From contig NZ_BAHC01000123.1 in the NCBI RefSeq assembly GCF_000298195.1, forward strand, positions 1 to 44,593: DNA of 44,593 bases, given 5' to 3'. Below the pieces are notes generated by a model. That model had not been told where the DNA came from, did no database searches, and saw nothing but the letters and a program-made list of their open reading frames with translations. Both the position numbers and the translations under genes were made by a program. The DNA is from Gordonia rhizosphera NBRC 16068 (GTDB lineage: Bacteria; Actinomycetota; Actinomycetes; Mycobacteriales; Mycobacteriaceae). Positions 33,434-43,860 of this stretch are shown here, in pieces (within the stretch, counting starts at the first letter, position 1; the number at the start of each line of letters is the position of its first letter).

Positions 33434-35346
33434 GACAACTCCCACGACACCGTGTCGCCGTAGATGGCGACCTGGATCGGCCCTGTGAGCGGCACGTTGA
33501 GAACCTTTCCCGTGGTTCCGACGATCATAGAGTCCTGGTAGAGCGGCCGGTAGATCGCCTGCGCGGCAAGCAGCGGCTCGGCCTCGGTGAGGGTCTCGAT
33601 GGGATCGACCGCCGACAACGCCTCCCGCGCGAGGCCGATGAGCTGCGGGTCGCAGACCCCGGAGACGTTGCTGGCATAGCTGTCGTCGGACTCGGCTGCA
33701 GTCTGTCCCGGCGCCACACTGGTCGGTGTCGGTGGCGTCGCGATCGACGGTGCCGTCCCCGGTTTGGGCTGGTCACAGTCGACCTGGGACGCCAGCGCGG
33801 CGGCCGGTGGGACCCCGAGACCGGTCCAGCCGACGACGAGGTCCACCCGTGAGTTGGTCAGCGCGACGCCATAGAGCTCGCTGTTGGGCAGCGCGACGAC
33901 GACGGCGCGCACACCCTGCCCGCGCAGCTGGTCGACGATGTTCGACGCCGCCGACGTCGATCGGGGGTCACCGCTGATCGCACCGACTCGCACGAGCAGG
34001 TCCTGCCCGTCCTTCTGATACGGGACGACACCGGTCGGCAGCGGTTTGACCTCCACGCCGTCCACGGTGATCGATTCCGTCGGGCTCGTCGACGAGGTGG
34101 TGGTCGATGATTCTCCGGTCGGGGACGTGCTCGTCGCACTGGCCGAGCTCGGAGTCGGGGTGGGAGAACTCGTCGTCGTGGTCACGGGTGCGACCGGCTG
34201 ATATCCGGCGGTACCGAGCAGAGCGGTGATCTCGGCGGGCGAGGGACGTGGCCGGTCGACCCGGAAGAATCCGGTGTCGGTCGGGGCGAACACGGTGTTG
34301 GCGAACTGGTTGACGATGTCGTCGCCGGCGCCGGCCAACGTCACCAGGTTGGGATCGATCATGCCCAGGACCGCCTGGCGCACCTGCACCGAACGCATCG
34401 TCGAGGTCCGGGCGTTCACCGAGATCGACAGCGCCCGCGCCGTCGGGTTGCGCGCAGTGGCGACGCCGGGGACCGAGGTGAGCTCGGCGGTCGTGGCCGG
34501 GCCGGTGGCCACCGCCATGATCGACGAGCCACCCGAACGGACCGAATCCACCATCTGCGATGCGGTGCCGGCGCGGCGCAGCACGATCTGGTCCAGGCTC
34601 GGCGGCTGCATCCAGTACCGGTCGTTACGGGCCAGGCGCACCTCGTCGCGCGTCTGGTCGATGGAGACGATCGAGAACGGTCCGGCGGAGACGGGTTTCC
34701 CGCTGTCCATGCCGGTCTGGAAACCGGCGGGCGCGCCGCGCAGCACGTGGCTGGGCAGCAGCCCGGTGAACAGCTCACGCCAGGCCGGGTAGGGCCGCGC
34801 GAAGGTCACCTCCACCTCCTTGCCGCCCGAGCTCGATTGCACCGAATCGATCAGGCGGTAGCCGGCCGGGGCCACCACGTTCGGCTGACGCGACATCTGC
34901 TGCCACAGGTAGGTGAAGTCGTCACCGGTCACCGGCAGTCCGTCCGACCACTGCGCATCGGTGTGGATCTGATAGGTGACCGTGAACGGGTCGCGCGAGG
35001 TGACCTCGGCCGAGGTGATCAGGGCCGCCTGCCGTTGCCATTCGATGCCCTGCGGTGTCGCGACGGGCTGGAACGCACTCGGCAACGTCATCGCCGCGAT
35101 CGCCGTTGTCACCGAGCTCTGGTCGGCCCCGACATGCGGGTTGAACCCGCCGCCGATCGAGTCGGTCGCGATGTAGATGGTCTTCTCGGTCGGATACTCG
35201 GCGGGGGTGGCCGGTGCGGCCGTCTCCCGCACCGGCGGTGGCGGGTTCGCCGAGCACGCCGCGACTGCACCGATCAGCGCGAGAACCACCGCGACGACGC
35301 CCGCGCGACCCGACCGCGCCGTCGCACCCTCCGCTCTACGGCTCAC
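33430..35346 (-). CDS. lpqW: Substrate-binding-type lipoprotein LpqW
   Basis: 638 residues. A signal peptide (VVAVVLALIGAVAA) ends at lipobox Cys31. The body is an oligopeptide-binding-protein fold (SBP family 5): IATDSIGGGFNPH, SDGLPVTGDDFTYLWQQM, SAGPFSIVSID. Between about residues 395 and 440 is a Ser/Thr/Pro linker splitting the fold. In mycobacteria LpqW controls the branching of PIM into lipomannan and lipoarabinomannan rather than importing peptides. Start GTG 35346, 61 nt after typA. First gene of lpqW-mshB-membrane protein. Confidence 0.9.
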   Translation of the reverse strand: MSRRAEGATARSGRAGVVAVVLALIGAVAACSANPPPPVRETAAPATPAEYPTEKTIYIATDSIGGGFNPHVGADQSSVTTAIAAMTLPSAFQPVATPQGIEWQRQAALITSAEVTSRDPFTVTYQIHTDAQWSDGLPVTGDDFTYLWQQMSRQPNVVAPAGYRLIDSVQSSSGGKEVEVTFARPYPAWRELFTGLLPSHVLRGAPAGFQTGMDSGKPVSAGPFSIVSIDQTRDEVRLARNDRYWMQPPSLDQIVLRRAGTASQMVDSVRSGGSSIMAVATGPATTAELTSVPGVATARNPTARALSISVNARTSTMRSVQVRQAVLGMIDPNLVTLAGAGDDIVNQFANTVFAPTDTGFFRVDRPRPSPAEITALLGTAGYQPVAPVTTTTSSPTPTPSSASATSTSPTGESSTTTSSTSPTESITVDGVEVKPLPTGVVPYQKDGQDLLVRVGAISGDPRSTSAASNIVDQLRGQGVRAVVVALPNSELYGVALTNSRVDLVVGWTGLGVPPAAALASQVDCDQPKPGTAPSIATPPTPTSVAPGQTAAESDDSYASNVSGVCDPQLIGLAREALSAVDPIETLTEAEPLLAAQAIYRPLYQDSMIVGTTGKVLNVPLTGPIQVAIYGDTVSWELS

Positions 35347-35407
35347 TCACACCCCCACGGTCCTCGCCCGCGCCGCCCGAGCCCACGTCCGACAGCCCGT
35401 TTCCGAT

Positions 35408-37318
<1,911 letters not shown>

Positions 37319-37383
37319 TGAGGTCTCTTTCACTGCGGTACGTAAATCGGGGTCGGGCTCCGGCGTGCGGCCACGAACCCCGG

Positions 37384-37397
37384 ACAGGTCAACCTGT
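37384..37397. promoter_or_regulatory. Palindrome upstream of typA
   Basis: ACAGGT-CA-ACCTGT is a perfect inverted repeat in the 134-bp gap between mutT and typA. On the minus strand it contains TTGACC, which could be a -35 box. An operator in the typA promoter is the likeliest role. Confidence 0.4.
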
Positions 37398-37452
37398 ACA
37401 GGGTATCGGTAGACCACCTGAGACCGTGATCACATCGGGCCGCAACGGCGGT

Positions 37453-37878
37453 TCACCCCCGGATCGGCCGGCCGAGCTCCCCCACCAGCTCGGGCACCCA
37501 GGCGGTGTCGGCGGGTATCAGCGCACCGTCGCGCGCCCAGTCGGCGAGGGTCGGGCCGTCCACCCAGGCCAGCGCCTCGTGTTCGGCGGCGTGCGGGATA
37601 CCCGTGACGATCTGCGCCCGCAAGGCGATCAGGGTCAGACCCGGACGCAGGGTCACGCGCTCGGTCAGCATCGCCCCGACCCGTACCTCGACGCCGAGTT
37701 CCTCGGCCAGTTCCCGACGCAGCGCATCCTCGGCGTTCTCCCCTGGTTCGACCTTGCCGCCGGGCAGCTCCCACAGTCCGGCGACCTCGGCGGGATATCG
37801 GCGTTGTGCGAGCAGCAGCATCCGTCGTTCGTGATCGACGATCGCGCCCGCGACGACGATACGTTCGTCGGGGGTCAT
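37453..37878 (-). CDS. MutT-type Nudix hydrolase
   Basis: 141 residues with a perfect Nudix box at 41-63 (GKVEPGENAEDALRRELAEE, then LGV) preceded by LWELPGG. Length and sequence fit the MutT2/CTP-pyrophosphatase group that removes 8-oxo-dGTP or 5-methyl-CTP. Start ATG 37878 overlaps the stop of the ABC ATPase gene (ATGA), so it is cotranslated with the transporter though the link is not obvious. It is the fourth gene of the substrate-binding protein-permease-ATPase-mutT operon. Which nucleotide it uses cannot be told. Confidence 0.88.
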   Translation of the reverse strand: MTPDERIVVAGAIVDHERRMLLLAQRRYPAEVAGLWELPGGKVEPGENAEDALRRELAEELGVEVRVGAMLTERVTLRPGLTLIALRAQIVTGIPHAAEHEALAWVDGPTLADWARDGALIPADTAWVPELVGELGRPIRG

Positions 37879-38957
37879 GCGCCGATCACCGCCACCCGGT
37901 CGGGCACGAGTTCCAGATGGACCCGATCCCCGACGACGACGGGCGCCGAGGTCACCGCGTCGACGTCGCCGGCGTCGGTCGCCACCCGCAGACGCCGACC
38001 CGTCGGCAAGTCGGCCACCGACACCACGGTGCCGAACACCGCGTCGTCGTGCACGGCGTCGTGGTGCACGGCGTCGTGGTGCACGGCGTCGTGGTGCACG
38101 GCGTCTTCGGACACGGGGCCCTCGGTTCGGGCGCGCACCGACTCCGGCCGCAATCCGAGCCGGACCCGCCCGTCGGGCAGGTCGAGCGCGGCCGCGCCGA
38201 CGGGGGTGATCACACGTCCGTCGACCGCGTCGGCATCGACCACCGTGGTGACACCGAGGAACCGGGCGGTCCACTCGTCGGCGGGGTGGCTCCAGAGCCG
38301 GCCAGGTGCCGCGGTCTGCACCAGTGCGCCGTCGCGCATCACCGCGATCGTGTCGGCCATCAACGCGGCCTCGGTGTGGTCGTGGGTCACCACAACCGTC
38401 GGGATCGCGGCGGCCCGGACGATCTCGGCGATCTCGACGGCAAGCTGGTCACGGAGCAGACGATCCAGTGCGGCCAGCGGTTCGTCGAGCAGCAACAGCC
38501 GCGGCCGCGGCGCGAGCGCCCGGGCCAGCGCGACCCGTTGTGCCTGCCCGCCGGAGAGTTCGTCGACACTTCGGCCGGCCAGATCCGGCAGACGCACCAG
38601 TTCGAGCATCTCGGCGACCCGCTCGCGGATCGCGGTCCGCGACCACCGGCGCACCCGCAGTCCGTAACCGATGTTGGCGGCGACACTGCGTCCGGAGAAC
38701 AGTTGCCCGTCCTGGAATACCACGCCGAAATCCCGGCGATGGGTGGGTACGCCGGCCAGATCGACACCGTTGAACCGGATCGATCCGGCGCTGAGCGGCT
38801 CGAGACCGGCGACCGAACGGATCAGGGTCGACTTGCCGCACCCCGACGGCCCGAGCAACGCGGTCACCACCGATCCCGACGTCCCGACCGACCAGCTCAG
38901 CCCCTCGAGGACCGCCGACGAACCGTATCGGACTCCCACACCGTCGATCTCGAGCAT
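37875..38957 (-). CDS. ABC importer ATPase (thiamine/iron type) with tandem repeat
   Basis: 360 residues. Walker A GPSGCGKST is at 36-44, the Q-loop is VVFQDGQLF, the signature LSGGQ is at 134-138, and Walker B LLLLDEP at 154-160 precedes the H-loop VVVTHDH. The C-terminal TOBE-like part carries four near-identical AVHHD repeats (about 285-304), coded by a 15-bp tandem repeat. It follows the two-domain permease directly (TAG stop then ATG). It powers import with the adjacent permease and binding protein. The substrate is taken from the thiamine-type binding protein. Confidence 0.88.
   Translation of the reverse strand: MLEIDGVGVRYGSSAVLEGLSWSVGTSGSVVTALLGPSGCGKSTLIRSVAGLEPLSAGSIRFNGVDLAGVPTHRRDFGVVFQDGQLFSGRSVAANIGYGLRVRRWSRTAIRERVAEMLELVRLPDLAGRSVDELSGGQAQRVALARALAPRPRLLLLDEPLAALDRLLRDQLAVEIAEIVRAAAIPTVVVTHDHTEAALMADTIAVMRDGALVQTAAPGRLWSHPADEWTARFLGVTTVVDADAVDGRVITPVGAAALDLPDGRVRLGLRPESVRARTEGPVSEDAVHHDAVHHDAVHHDAVHDDAVFGTVVSVADLPTGRRLRVATDAGDVDAVTSAPVVVGDRVHLELVPDRVAVIGA
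38049..38105. repeat. 15-bp in-frame tandem repeat in ABC ATPase gene
   Basis: The 12-mer GTGCACGGCGTC occurs four times with a GTG between copies, giving a 15-bp period. The copies are nearly identical, which implies recent expansion by slippage. Encodes the HHDAV repeats. Confidence 0.95.
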
Positions 38958-40559
38958 CTAGAGCAGCGCCCCCGTCCGCGGTCGCACCAGCTCGACGGCG
39001 AGCACCGCCAGCGTGGTCACCGCAACCAGCAGCATCGACGCCGCCATCGCGGTGGCGAGGTTCTCCGCACCCGGCCGGTTGAGCGCCGACCCGATCAGGA
39101 CGGGCAGTGTGGTGGTGTCGGCACGGGCCAGAAAACTCGTGGCGCCGAACTCGCCGAGGGCCATCACGAAGGCGAATCCCCCTGCGGCGCCAAGTGATCG
39201 ACCGATCATCGGCAGGTCGACGGTGAGGAACACGCGCAGCGGACCCGCGCCCAGTGTCGCGGCGGCCTGCCGCAGCCGGTCCGGGATCGAGGCCAACGCG
39301 GGCACCGCGATGCGGACCACGATGGGGATCGCGATGAGCGCCTGCACGCTCGGGATCACGAGGGGGGATGCCGCCACCTGCGCGGGCAGGTTCGCCAGGA
39401 CGAGGAGATAACCGAAGCCGAGGGTCACCGCGCTGATCCCGAGCGGGATGGTGGCGACGACGTTGCCGGCCACACTCCACACGCCGCGCGAGCGATACAT
39501 CGACACCGCCGCCAACAGTCCGACGACCAGCGCGATCACCATCGCCAGCGCGGCGGTGGTGAGCGAATACCGCAGCGTCTGCAGCGGAGTCACCCCGTTG
39601 ACCGAGTCGGTCAGCGAACGGTAGCCGTCGAGGGTCCATGCCCCGTCGGCGCTCGGCCGCACCGAGCGCAGCGCGAGTACCGCGATCGGCCCGACGAGCA
39701 CCGCGAGGGTCCAGACGAGGGCCGCGGTCACCGGTAGCCACTGCCATCGGTGGGGTGTGAACCGGGTCTCGGTCGGTCGTGCGCCGTCGGCCGCACCGGG
39801 ATCGGAGACCACCCGGGTGACCAGCAGCGCCGCGACGACCACGACGATCTGCAGCATCGAGAGCGCGACGGCCTCCGGAATCCGGAAATATCCGATCGCC
39901 TGGGTGTAGATCTCGGTCTCCAACGTCCGGATCTCACCGTTGCCGAGGATGATGATGACCCCGAAACTCGTGGAACAGAACAGGAACACCAACGCCGCCG
40001 CCGCACCGATCGCCGGCATCAGACGTGGGACGACGACACCGGCGAACGCCCGGGCGCGACCGGCGCCGAGGGTCCGTGCCGCCTCGGCCAGGCGCGGGTC
40101 CAGCGACCGCCAGGCCGCCCCGACGATGCGGGCGACGACGGCGACATTGAGGAAGGCGTGGGCCAGCAGGATCGGCCAGAGGCCCGAATCGATGCCGAGG
40201 AAGGCCAGTGGTCCACCCAACAAGGCCCGGAACGCCACCCCGACGACGACGGTGGGCAGCACGAACGGCACGGTCACGACCACCATCAGCAACATCGAGC
40301 CCGGGATTCGCACCCGGGCGATCAACCACACGATCGGCACGGCGACGAGGATCGACAGCACCGTCGACGCGGCCGCCTGATAGAGCGTGAACCCGAGAAG
40401 ATCTGCGGCGTGGGTGCGCCGCAGGAGTTCAACGACTCCGGCGTCGGACTCCGACACCGCACGTCGGATCAGCGCCCCGACCGGCCACGCGAACAGGACG
40501 ACGATGAAGGCGGTGGGTACGACCGCGACGAGCAGCGCACCCAGCCGGCCGCGAGTCAC
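38958..40559 (-). CDS. ABC importer permease with two fused membrane domains (ThiP-like)
   Basis: 533 residues with about twelve membrane helices. Each half has an EAA-type loop, EAARTLGAGRARAFAGVVVP and QAAATLGAGPLRVFLTVDLP, which contact the ATPase. This fused layout is found in ThiP and related iron permeases. GTG 40559 overlaps the stop of the binding-protein gene (GTGA). An upstream extension of the frame is His/Arg-rich, lies inside that gene, and is rejected. Forms the importer with the genes on both sides. Confidence 0.9.
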   Translation of the reverse strand: MTRGRLGALLVAVVPTAFIVVLFAWPVGALIRRAVSESDAGVVELLRRTHAADLLGFTLYQAAASTVLSILVAVPIVWLIARVRIPGSMLLMVVVTVPFVLPTVVVGVAFRALLGGPLAFLGIDSGLWPILLAHAFLNVAVVARIVGAAWRSLDPRLAEAARTLGAGRARAFAGVVVPRLMPAIGAAAALVFLFCSTSFGVIIILGNGEIRTLETEIYTQAIGYFRIPEAVALSMLQIVVVVAALLVTRVVSDPGAADGARPTETRFTPHRWQWLPVTAALVWTLAVLVGPIAVLALRSVRPSADGAWTLDGYRSLTDSVNGVTPLQTLRYSLTTAALAMVIALVVGLLAAVSMYRSRGVWSVAGNVVATIPLGISAVTLGFGYLLVLANLPAQVAASPLVIPSVQALIAIPIVVRIAVPALASIPDRLRQAAATLGAGPLRVFLTVDLPMIGRSLGAAGGFAFVMALGEFGATSFLARADTTTLPVLIGSALNRPGAENLATAMAASMLLVAVTTLAVLAVELVRPRTGALL

Positions 40560-41587
40560 CGTCCGACGGCGTCGCGCCACTGTTGCAGCCACTGTTCCCG
40601 GTTTTGTGCGATCAGAGCCGGCGGCAGGCTCACCGTGGTGGTGGGTGCCGGTGCGCTCTGCTGCCATCCTTCGGGCAGCGGGGTCCCTTCCTGCACGGGA
40701 TAGACGTACATCGACTCTGGCAGTGCTTGTTGCACCGTCGGACTGAGCAGGAAGTCGACCAGCTTGCGGGCCCCGTCCGGGTTGGCGGCGCCCTTGAGCA
40801 CGCCGGCGTATTCGACCTGCCCGAAGCAGCTGTCGAGCAGCGCCGAGGTTCCCGGCGTGGCCGCCGGCGACGACGCGTACGACACCACGATCGGTTTGTC
40901 ACCCCGGCCTTCGCCGGCGGTGAAGAGCTGGTTGTACGCGATCTCCCACCCCGACACCACCGTCGCCCCGTTCGCGGTCACCGTCTTCCAGTAGTCCTGC
41001 CAGCCCTCCTGGTCGAAGGTGCCGATGGTGGCGAGCAGGAACGCCATACCCGGCGACGACGTGGCCGGGTCCAGGAGTGCCGCCTGACGTGCGTACACCG
41101 GATCGCGCAGGTCATTCAGCGACGTCGGCGGTGTCTGCCCGTGCTCGGCGTACCAGTTGTCGTCGACGTTGAGGCAGACGTCGCCGCGATCGACAGCGGT
41201 CAGCTCGTGGTTCGAATCGGGGACCGCATATTTCTCCGCGCCGACCGCGGCGAGCGGTGAGGTGTAGGGTTCCAGCGCCCCCGCGTCGATGGGTCGCGAC
41301 GCGAAAGTGTTGTCGATGCCGTAGACCGCGTCGGCCTTCGGCGATCCCGGTGTGAGCGACACCGTGGAGGCCAACTGGCCCGCGTCTCCCGATTTCACCA
41401 CCTTGAGGGTCATTCCAGTGTCACGCTGGAACGTGTCGAGAACCTCGTCGGGCAGCACGAAGGAGTCGTGGGTCAGCAGCGTGACCTCGGATTCGGACTG
41501 CGAGCCACCCTCGGCGCAGCCCGCAAGTATGGACGTGACCGCCACGACGGTCAGTGCGAAGGCTCCGAGTACATGTCGTCTTGCCAC
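40556..41587 (-). CDS. Thiamine-type ABC transporter substrate-binding lipoprotein
   Basis: 343 residues. A signal peptide ends at the lipobox SILAGC with Cys24. The sequence VTLLTHDSFVLPDEVLDTF, then VVKSGDAGQLASTVSL and DAVYGIDNTFASRPID, is the ThiB/TbpA pattern, so thiamine or its phosphates are the likely ligand. No TPP riboswitch was found upstream, which weakens that call slightly. GTG 41587 puts the signal peptide in a normal place; TTAGAT lies 6 nt upstream as a weak leaderless -10. First gene of the importer operon. Confidence 0.87.
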   Translation of the reverse strand: MARRHVLGAFALTVVAVTSILAGCAEGGSQSESEVTLLTHDSFVLPDEVLDTFQRDTGMTLKVVKSGDAGQLASTVSLTPGSPKADAVYGIDNTFASRPIDAGALEPYTSPLAAVGAEKYAVPDSNHELTAVDRGDVCLNVDDNWYAEHGQTPPTSLNDLRDPVYARQAALLDPATSSPGMAFLLATIGTFDQEGWQDYWKTVTANGATVVSGWEIAYNQLFTAGEGRGDKPIVVSYASSPAATPGTSALLDSCFGQVEYAGVLKGAANPDGARKLVDFLLSPTVQQALPESMYVYPVQEGTPLPEGWQQSAPAPTTTVSLPPALIAQNREQWLQQWRDAVGR

Positions 41588-41637
41588 GGCTCGATCTAAC
41601 CAGTTGTCGCCAGTGGTCGACGACCCGCCGACAATAC

Positions 41638-41653
41638 GCAACATCAGTAACAA
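41638..41653. promoter_or_regulatory. Motif GCAACATCAGTnACA, copy 1
   Basis: GCAACATCAGTAACAA lies between the importer operon and the first secreted-protein gene. The same words occur at 42925. Downstream GCATC and ATCAC words at a 9-nt step suggest short direct repeats, as used by OmpR-type regulators such as MtrA. Confidence 0.4.
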
Positions 41654-41791
41654 TTGCATCAATAATCACAGGCGCCACACAGGTTGGCGGTACTGTCCCA
41701 GTGCAGCACCGCCGCATGTGGGGTGCTTAGAATGACGCCCGACGCCGAACCGGGCGTCGGACCCCTGACACCGACCGATAGGACCGGAACA

Positions 41792-42712
41792 GTGCGTAGT
41801 GCACTCCTGAGTCTGCGTTCACGCCGAATGCATCGACCTGCCGCCGGGCGGCTGCGCCGCAGCGCGGCGCTCGCGATCAGCGTGGCGGCCGCGACGTCGG
41901 TCGCACTGCCCGCCGTTGCCGACGCGGCCCCCGCCCCCAGGACCCAGTCGGTCAGCGAGCGCACCCTGGAGTCGCTCGGTGTATTCGCGCCGCCGGCCCA
42001 GAAAGTCGACCAGCGCATCCTCGACTCCCTGGGCGCGTTCGCCCCGGCCATCATCGGCTCGGTGGTCACCAAGGGACCCGATGGCAAGATCAATCCGCAG
42101 CTGATCGATCAGGCCAAGGCGCTGGCCGCGGTCCCGGGTCTGCCCACCGAGGTGAAGGCGATCTGGCAGAAGGTGATCGACTTCCTCGGCGAACCCGGCC
42201 GGGTCGCGATGATCCGCCAGCAGAAGCAGGAGGCCGCCGAGTTCAAACCGGGCGAGCCGGAGATCCCGCAGGGCCCGAACGCCCCCAAGATCCAGGAGTT
42301 CCTCTATCCGACGGTCGGTTTCGGATGTATGCCCAACGAGGGCAACCCGCGTGGCGGACTCTCCCTCGGCCGCGCCCTCGTCACCGCGGGACCCCAGGAC
42401 GCGCCCGCACCCGGCCCGAAGCGCGGTGAGGCGGGTTACGTCTACACCAGCCTCGGCACCGGACCGGCGATCGACAACAAGCAGCAGCCGCTCCTGGTGA
42501 CCTGGCTGAACATCGACACCGGCCAATCCGGGCAGTTCGCCCTCAAGCGCAATCCGCTGATCAACGCCGTCGACGGTCCGGGCACCTTCACCGGGATCGC
42601 CAAGACCGGTAAGGGTCGCGTGGTCTCGACGATCTACGGGCACGTGACCACGAGGTCCGGCCAGGTCATCGCGTGTCCGATCATCCCGACCATCGGGTTG
42701 GCCATCGTCTGA
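41792..42712 (+). CDS. Secreted Ala/Pro-rich protein of unknown function (Rv1157c-like?)
   Basis: 306 residues if it starts at GTG 41792. A twin-Arg-free signal peptide is seen, RRSAALAISVAAATSVALPA with cleavage after ADA. The mature part begins with Ala/Pro and two similar segments, RTLESLGVFAPPAQKVDQRI and LDSLGAFAPA. The C-terminal domain ends GKGRVVSTIYGHVTTRSG followed by ACPIIPTIG. A similar arrangement ends the next gene (TGKGTILSAVFGTA, then CFFLPAVGV), so the two are paralogues. ATG 41828 is an alternative start closer to the signal peptide. Likely exported to the cell envelope; no enzyme motif seen. Confidence 0.72.
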   Translation: MRSALLSLRSRRMHRPAAGRLRRSAALAISVAAATSVALPAVADAAPAPRTQSVSERTLESLGVFAPPAQKVDQRILDSLGAFAPAIIGSVVTKGPDGKINPQLIDQAKALAAVPGLPTEVKAIWQKVIDFLGEPGRVAMIRQQKQEAAEFKPGEPEIPQGPNAPKIQEFLYPTVGFGCMPNEGNPRGGLSLGRALVTAGPQDAPAPGPKRGEAGYVYTSLGTGPAIDNKQQPLLVTWLNIDTGQSGQFALKRNPLINAVDGPGTFTGIAKTGKGRVVSTIYGHVTTRSGQVIACPIIPTIGLAIV

Positions 42713-42924
42713 GCGCCAGCCACACAGGCGCCCCGGGGAAGCACCCTCCAGCGCGACACCATCAACGCACTTTCGATGGTCAGCGCAGGTGAGGACGCAT
42801 CCGTGGGGCGCTTTTGCGGTCCGCTCGACGACCACCTCGTGCGGTCGTCCGAAGATCGCGGGGAGGTCACATCTCGTTCCTCGACTTGCTGAACTCGCCT
42901 CAGACGTGCTCTCTTTTAACATTA

Positions 42925-42951
42925 GCAACATCAGTCACATCCGCAACACGC
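42925..42951 (+). promoter_or_regulatory. Motif GCAACATCAGTnACA, copy 2, with 9-nt repeats
   Basis: GCAACATCA, GTCACATCC and GCAACACGC follow each other directly, a 9-nt repeat, 48-74 bp before GTG 42999. The first 11 bases match the copy at 41638. The rest of 42713-42924 shows no gene. Confidence 0.45.
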
Positions 42952-42998
42952 CGTAGCGGATGTGCACCGATGCCTGAGCCCATGAATGGAGAACACTC

Positions 42999-43817
42999 GT
43001 GAACGCAACATCGCGCACCACGCCGGCCGCCTCCCGCCTCTCATTTCGTCTGCGTGCCGGTGTCGTCGGAGTGGCCACGGCCGCCGCCCTCGCGGTGGCC
43101 GGACCGGCAATCGCGCCGGCCGCACCGCTGGTCGAGCAGAACACCATGACCCTGCCCGACATCCCCTACGACGCCGAACTCGCCGCGGCGGTCCGGATGC
43201 TCAAGGACGCCGGTGTCGACCGGTTGGCGCTCGAGGCCGCACAGGCGATCATCACGAGCGCCGGGCAGTTGTCGATGGATCAGCTCGTCGCCCGCGGGGT
43301 CGCCGTCCCGGCGGCCGACAACGATCCGCTGGCAATTCTGAAGGCACTCGGAATCCAGACCCTCACCCCGTCGGTCGCGCCCTTCTGCACCACCCCCACA
43401 TCGGACAACCCGCTCGGTTTGGTGACCGCCGGCGCCGGGGCCGTACCCGGACCGTGGCCACTGGCTCAGGAGCCGTTGGCGCCGCTTCAGCAGCTCTTCG
43501 GGGTCGAACTGCCCAAGCTCAACCTCGTCGAGGGCGGTCAGACCGCCTACGCGTTCGTGCCCGCGACCACCACCGCCGGCACGGGCGGCAACATGCAGGT
43601 CGCCTGGTTCAACACCTCGACCATGCAGGGCGGGTTCGCCGACCTCAAGCCGCTGACCGACGGTCCGGTGCTCAAGCTGCTGCCGCTGTTGTCCGGCGTC
43701 CGCCTCGCCCCGGTCGACACCGGTAAGGGCACCATCCTGTCCGCGGTCTTCGGGACCGCGCAGAACGGCGCCAACACCTGCTTCTTCCTCCCGGCGGTCG
43801 GCGTCATCGACGCCTGA
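42999..43817 (+). CDS. Secreted protein of unknown function, paralogue of preceding gene
   Basis: 272 residues. The signal peptide LRAGVVGVATAAALAVAGPA ends near APAAP. The C-terminal domain, AYAFVPATTTAGTGGNMQVA and then WFNTSTMQGGFADL, ending TGKGTILSAVFGTAQ with CFFLPAVGVIDA, resembles that of the gene before. Two cysteines, one in FCTTP and one in NTCFF, may form a disulfide; the paralogue has Cys at matching places (FGCMP and IACP). GTG 42999 has GGAG at 8-nt spacing. Function unknown; probably an envelope or culture-filtrate protein. Confidence 0.78.
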   Translation: MNATSRTTPAASRLSFRLRAGVVGVATAAALAVAGPAIAPAAPLVEQNTMTLPDIPYDAELAAAVRMLKDAGVDRLALEAAQAIITSAGQLSMDQLVARGVAVPAADNDPLAILKALGIQTLTPSVAPFCTTPTSDNPLGLVTAGAGAVPGPWPLAQEPLAPLQQLFGVELPKLNLVEGGQTAYAFVPATTTAGTGGNMQVAWFNTSTMQGGFADLKPLTDGPVLKLLPLLSGVRLAPVDTGKGTILSAVFGTAQNGANTCFFLPAVGVIDA

Positions 43818-43860
43818 TCACCACCCGCCATCCCTACAACAACAGAAGAACCGAAACATC

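Noticed and set aside
41588..41791. TPP riboswitch before the thiamine-type importer
   Set aside because: The conserved CUGAGA and GAACCUGA-type words were not found on the minus strand.
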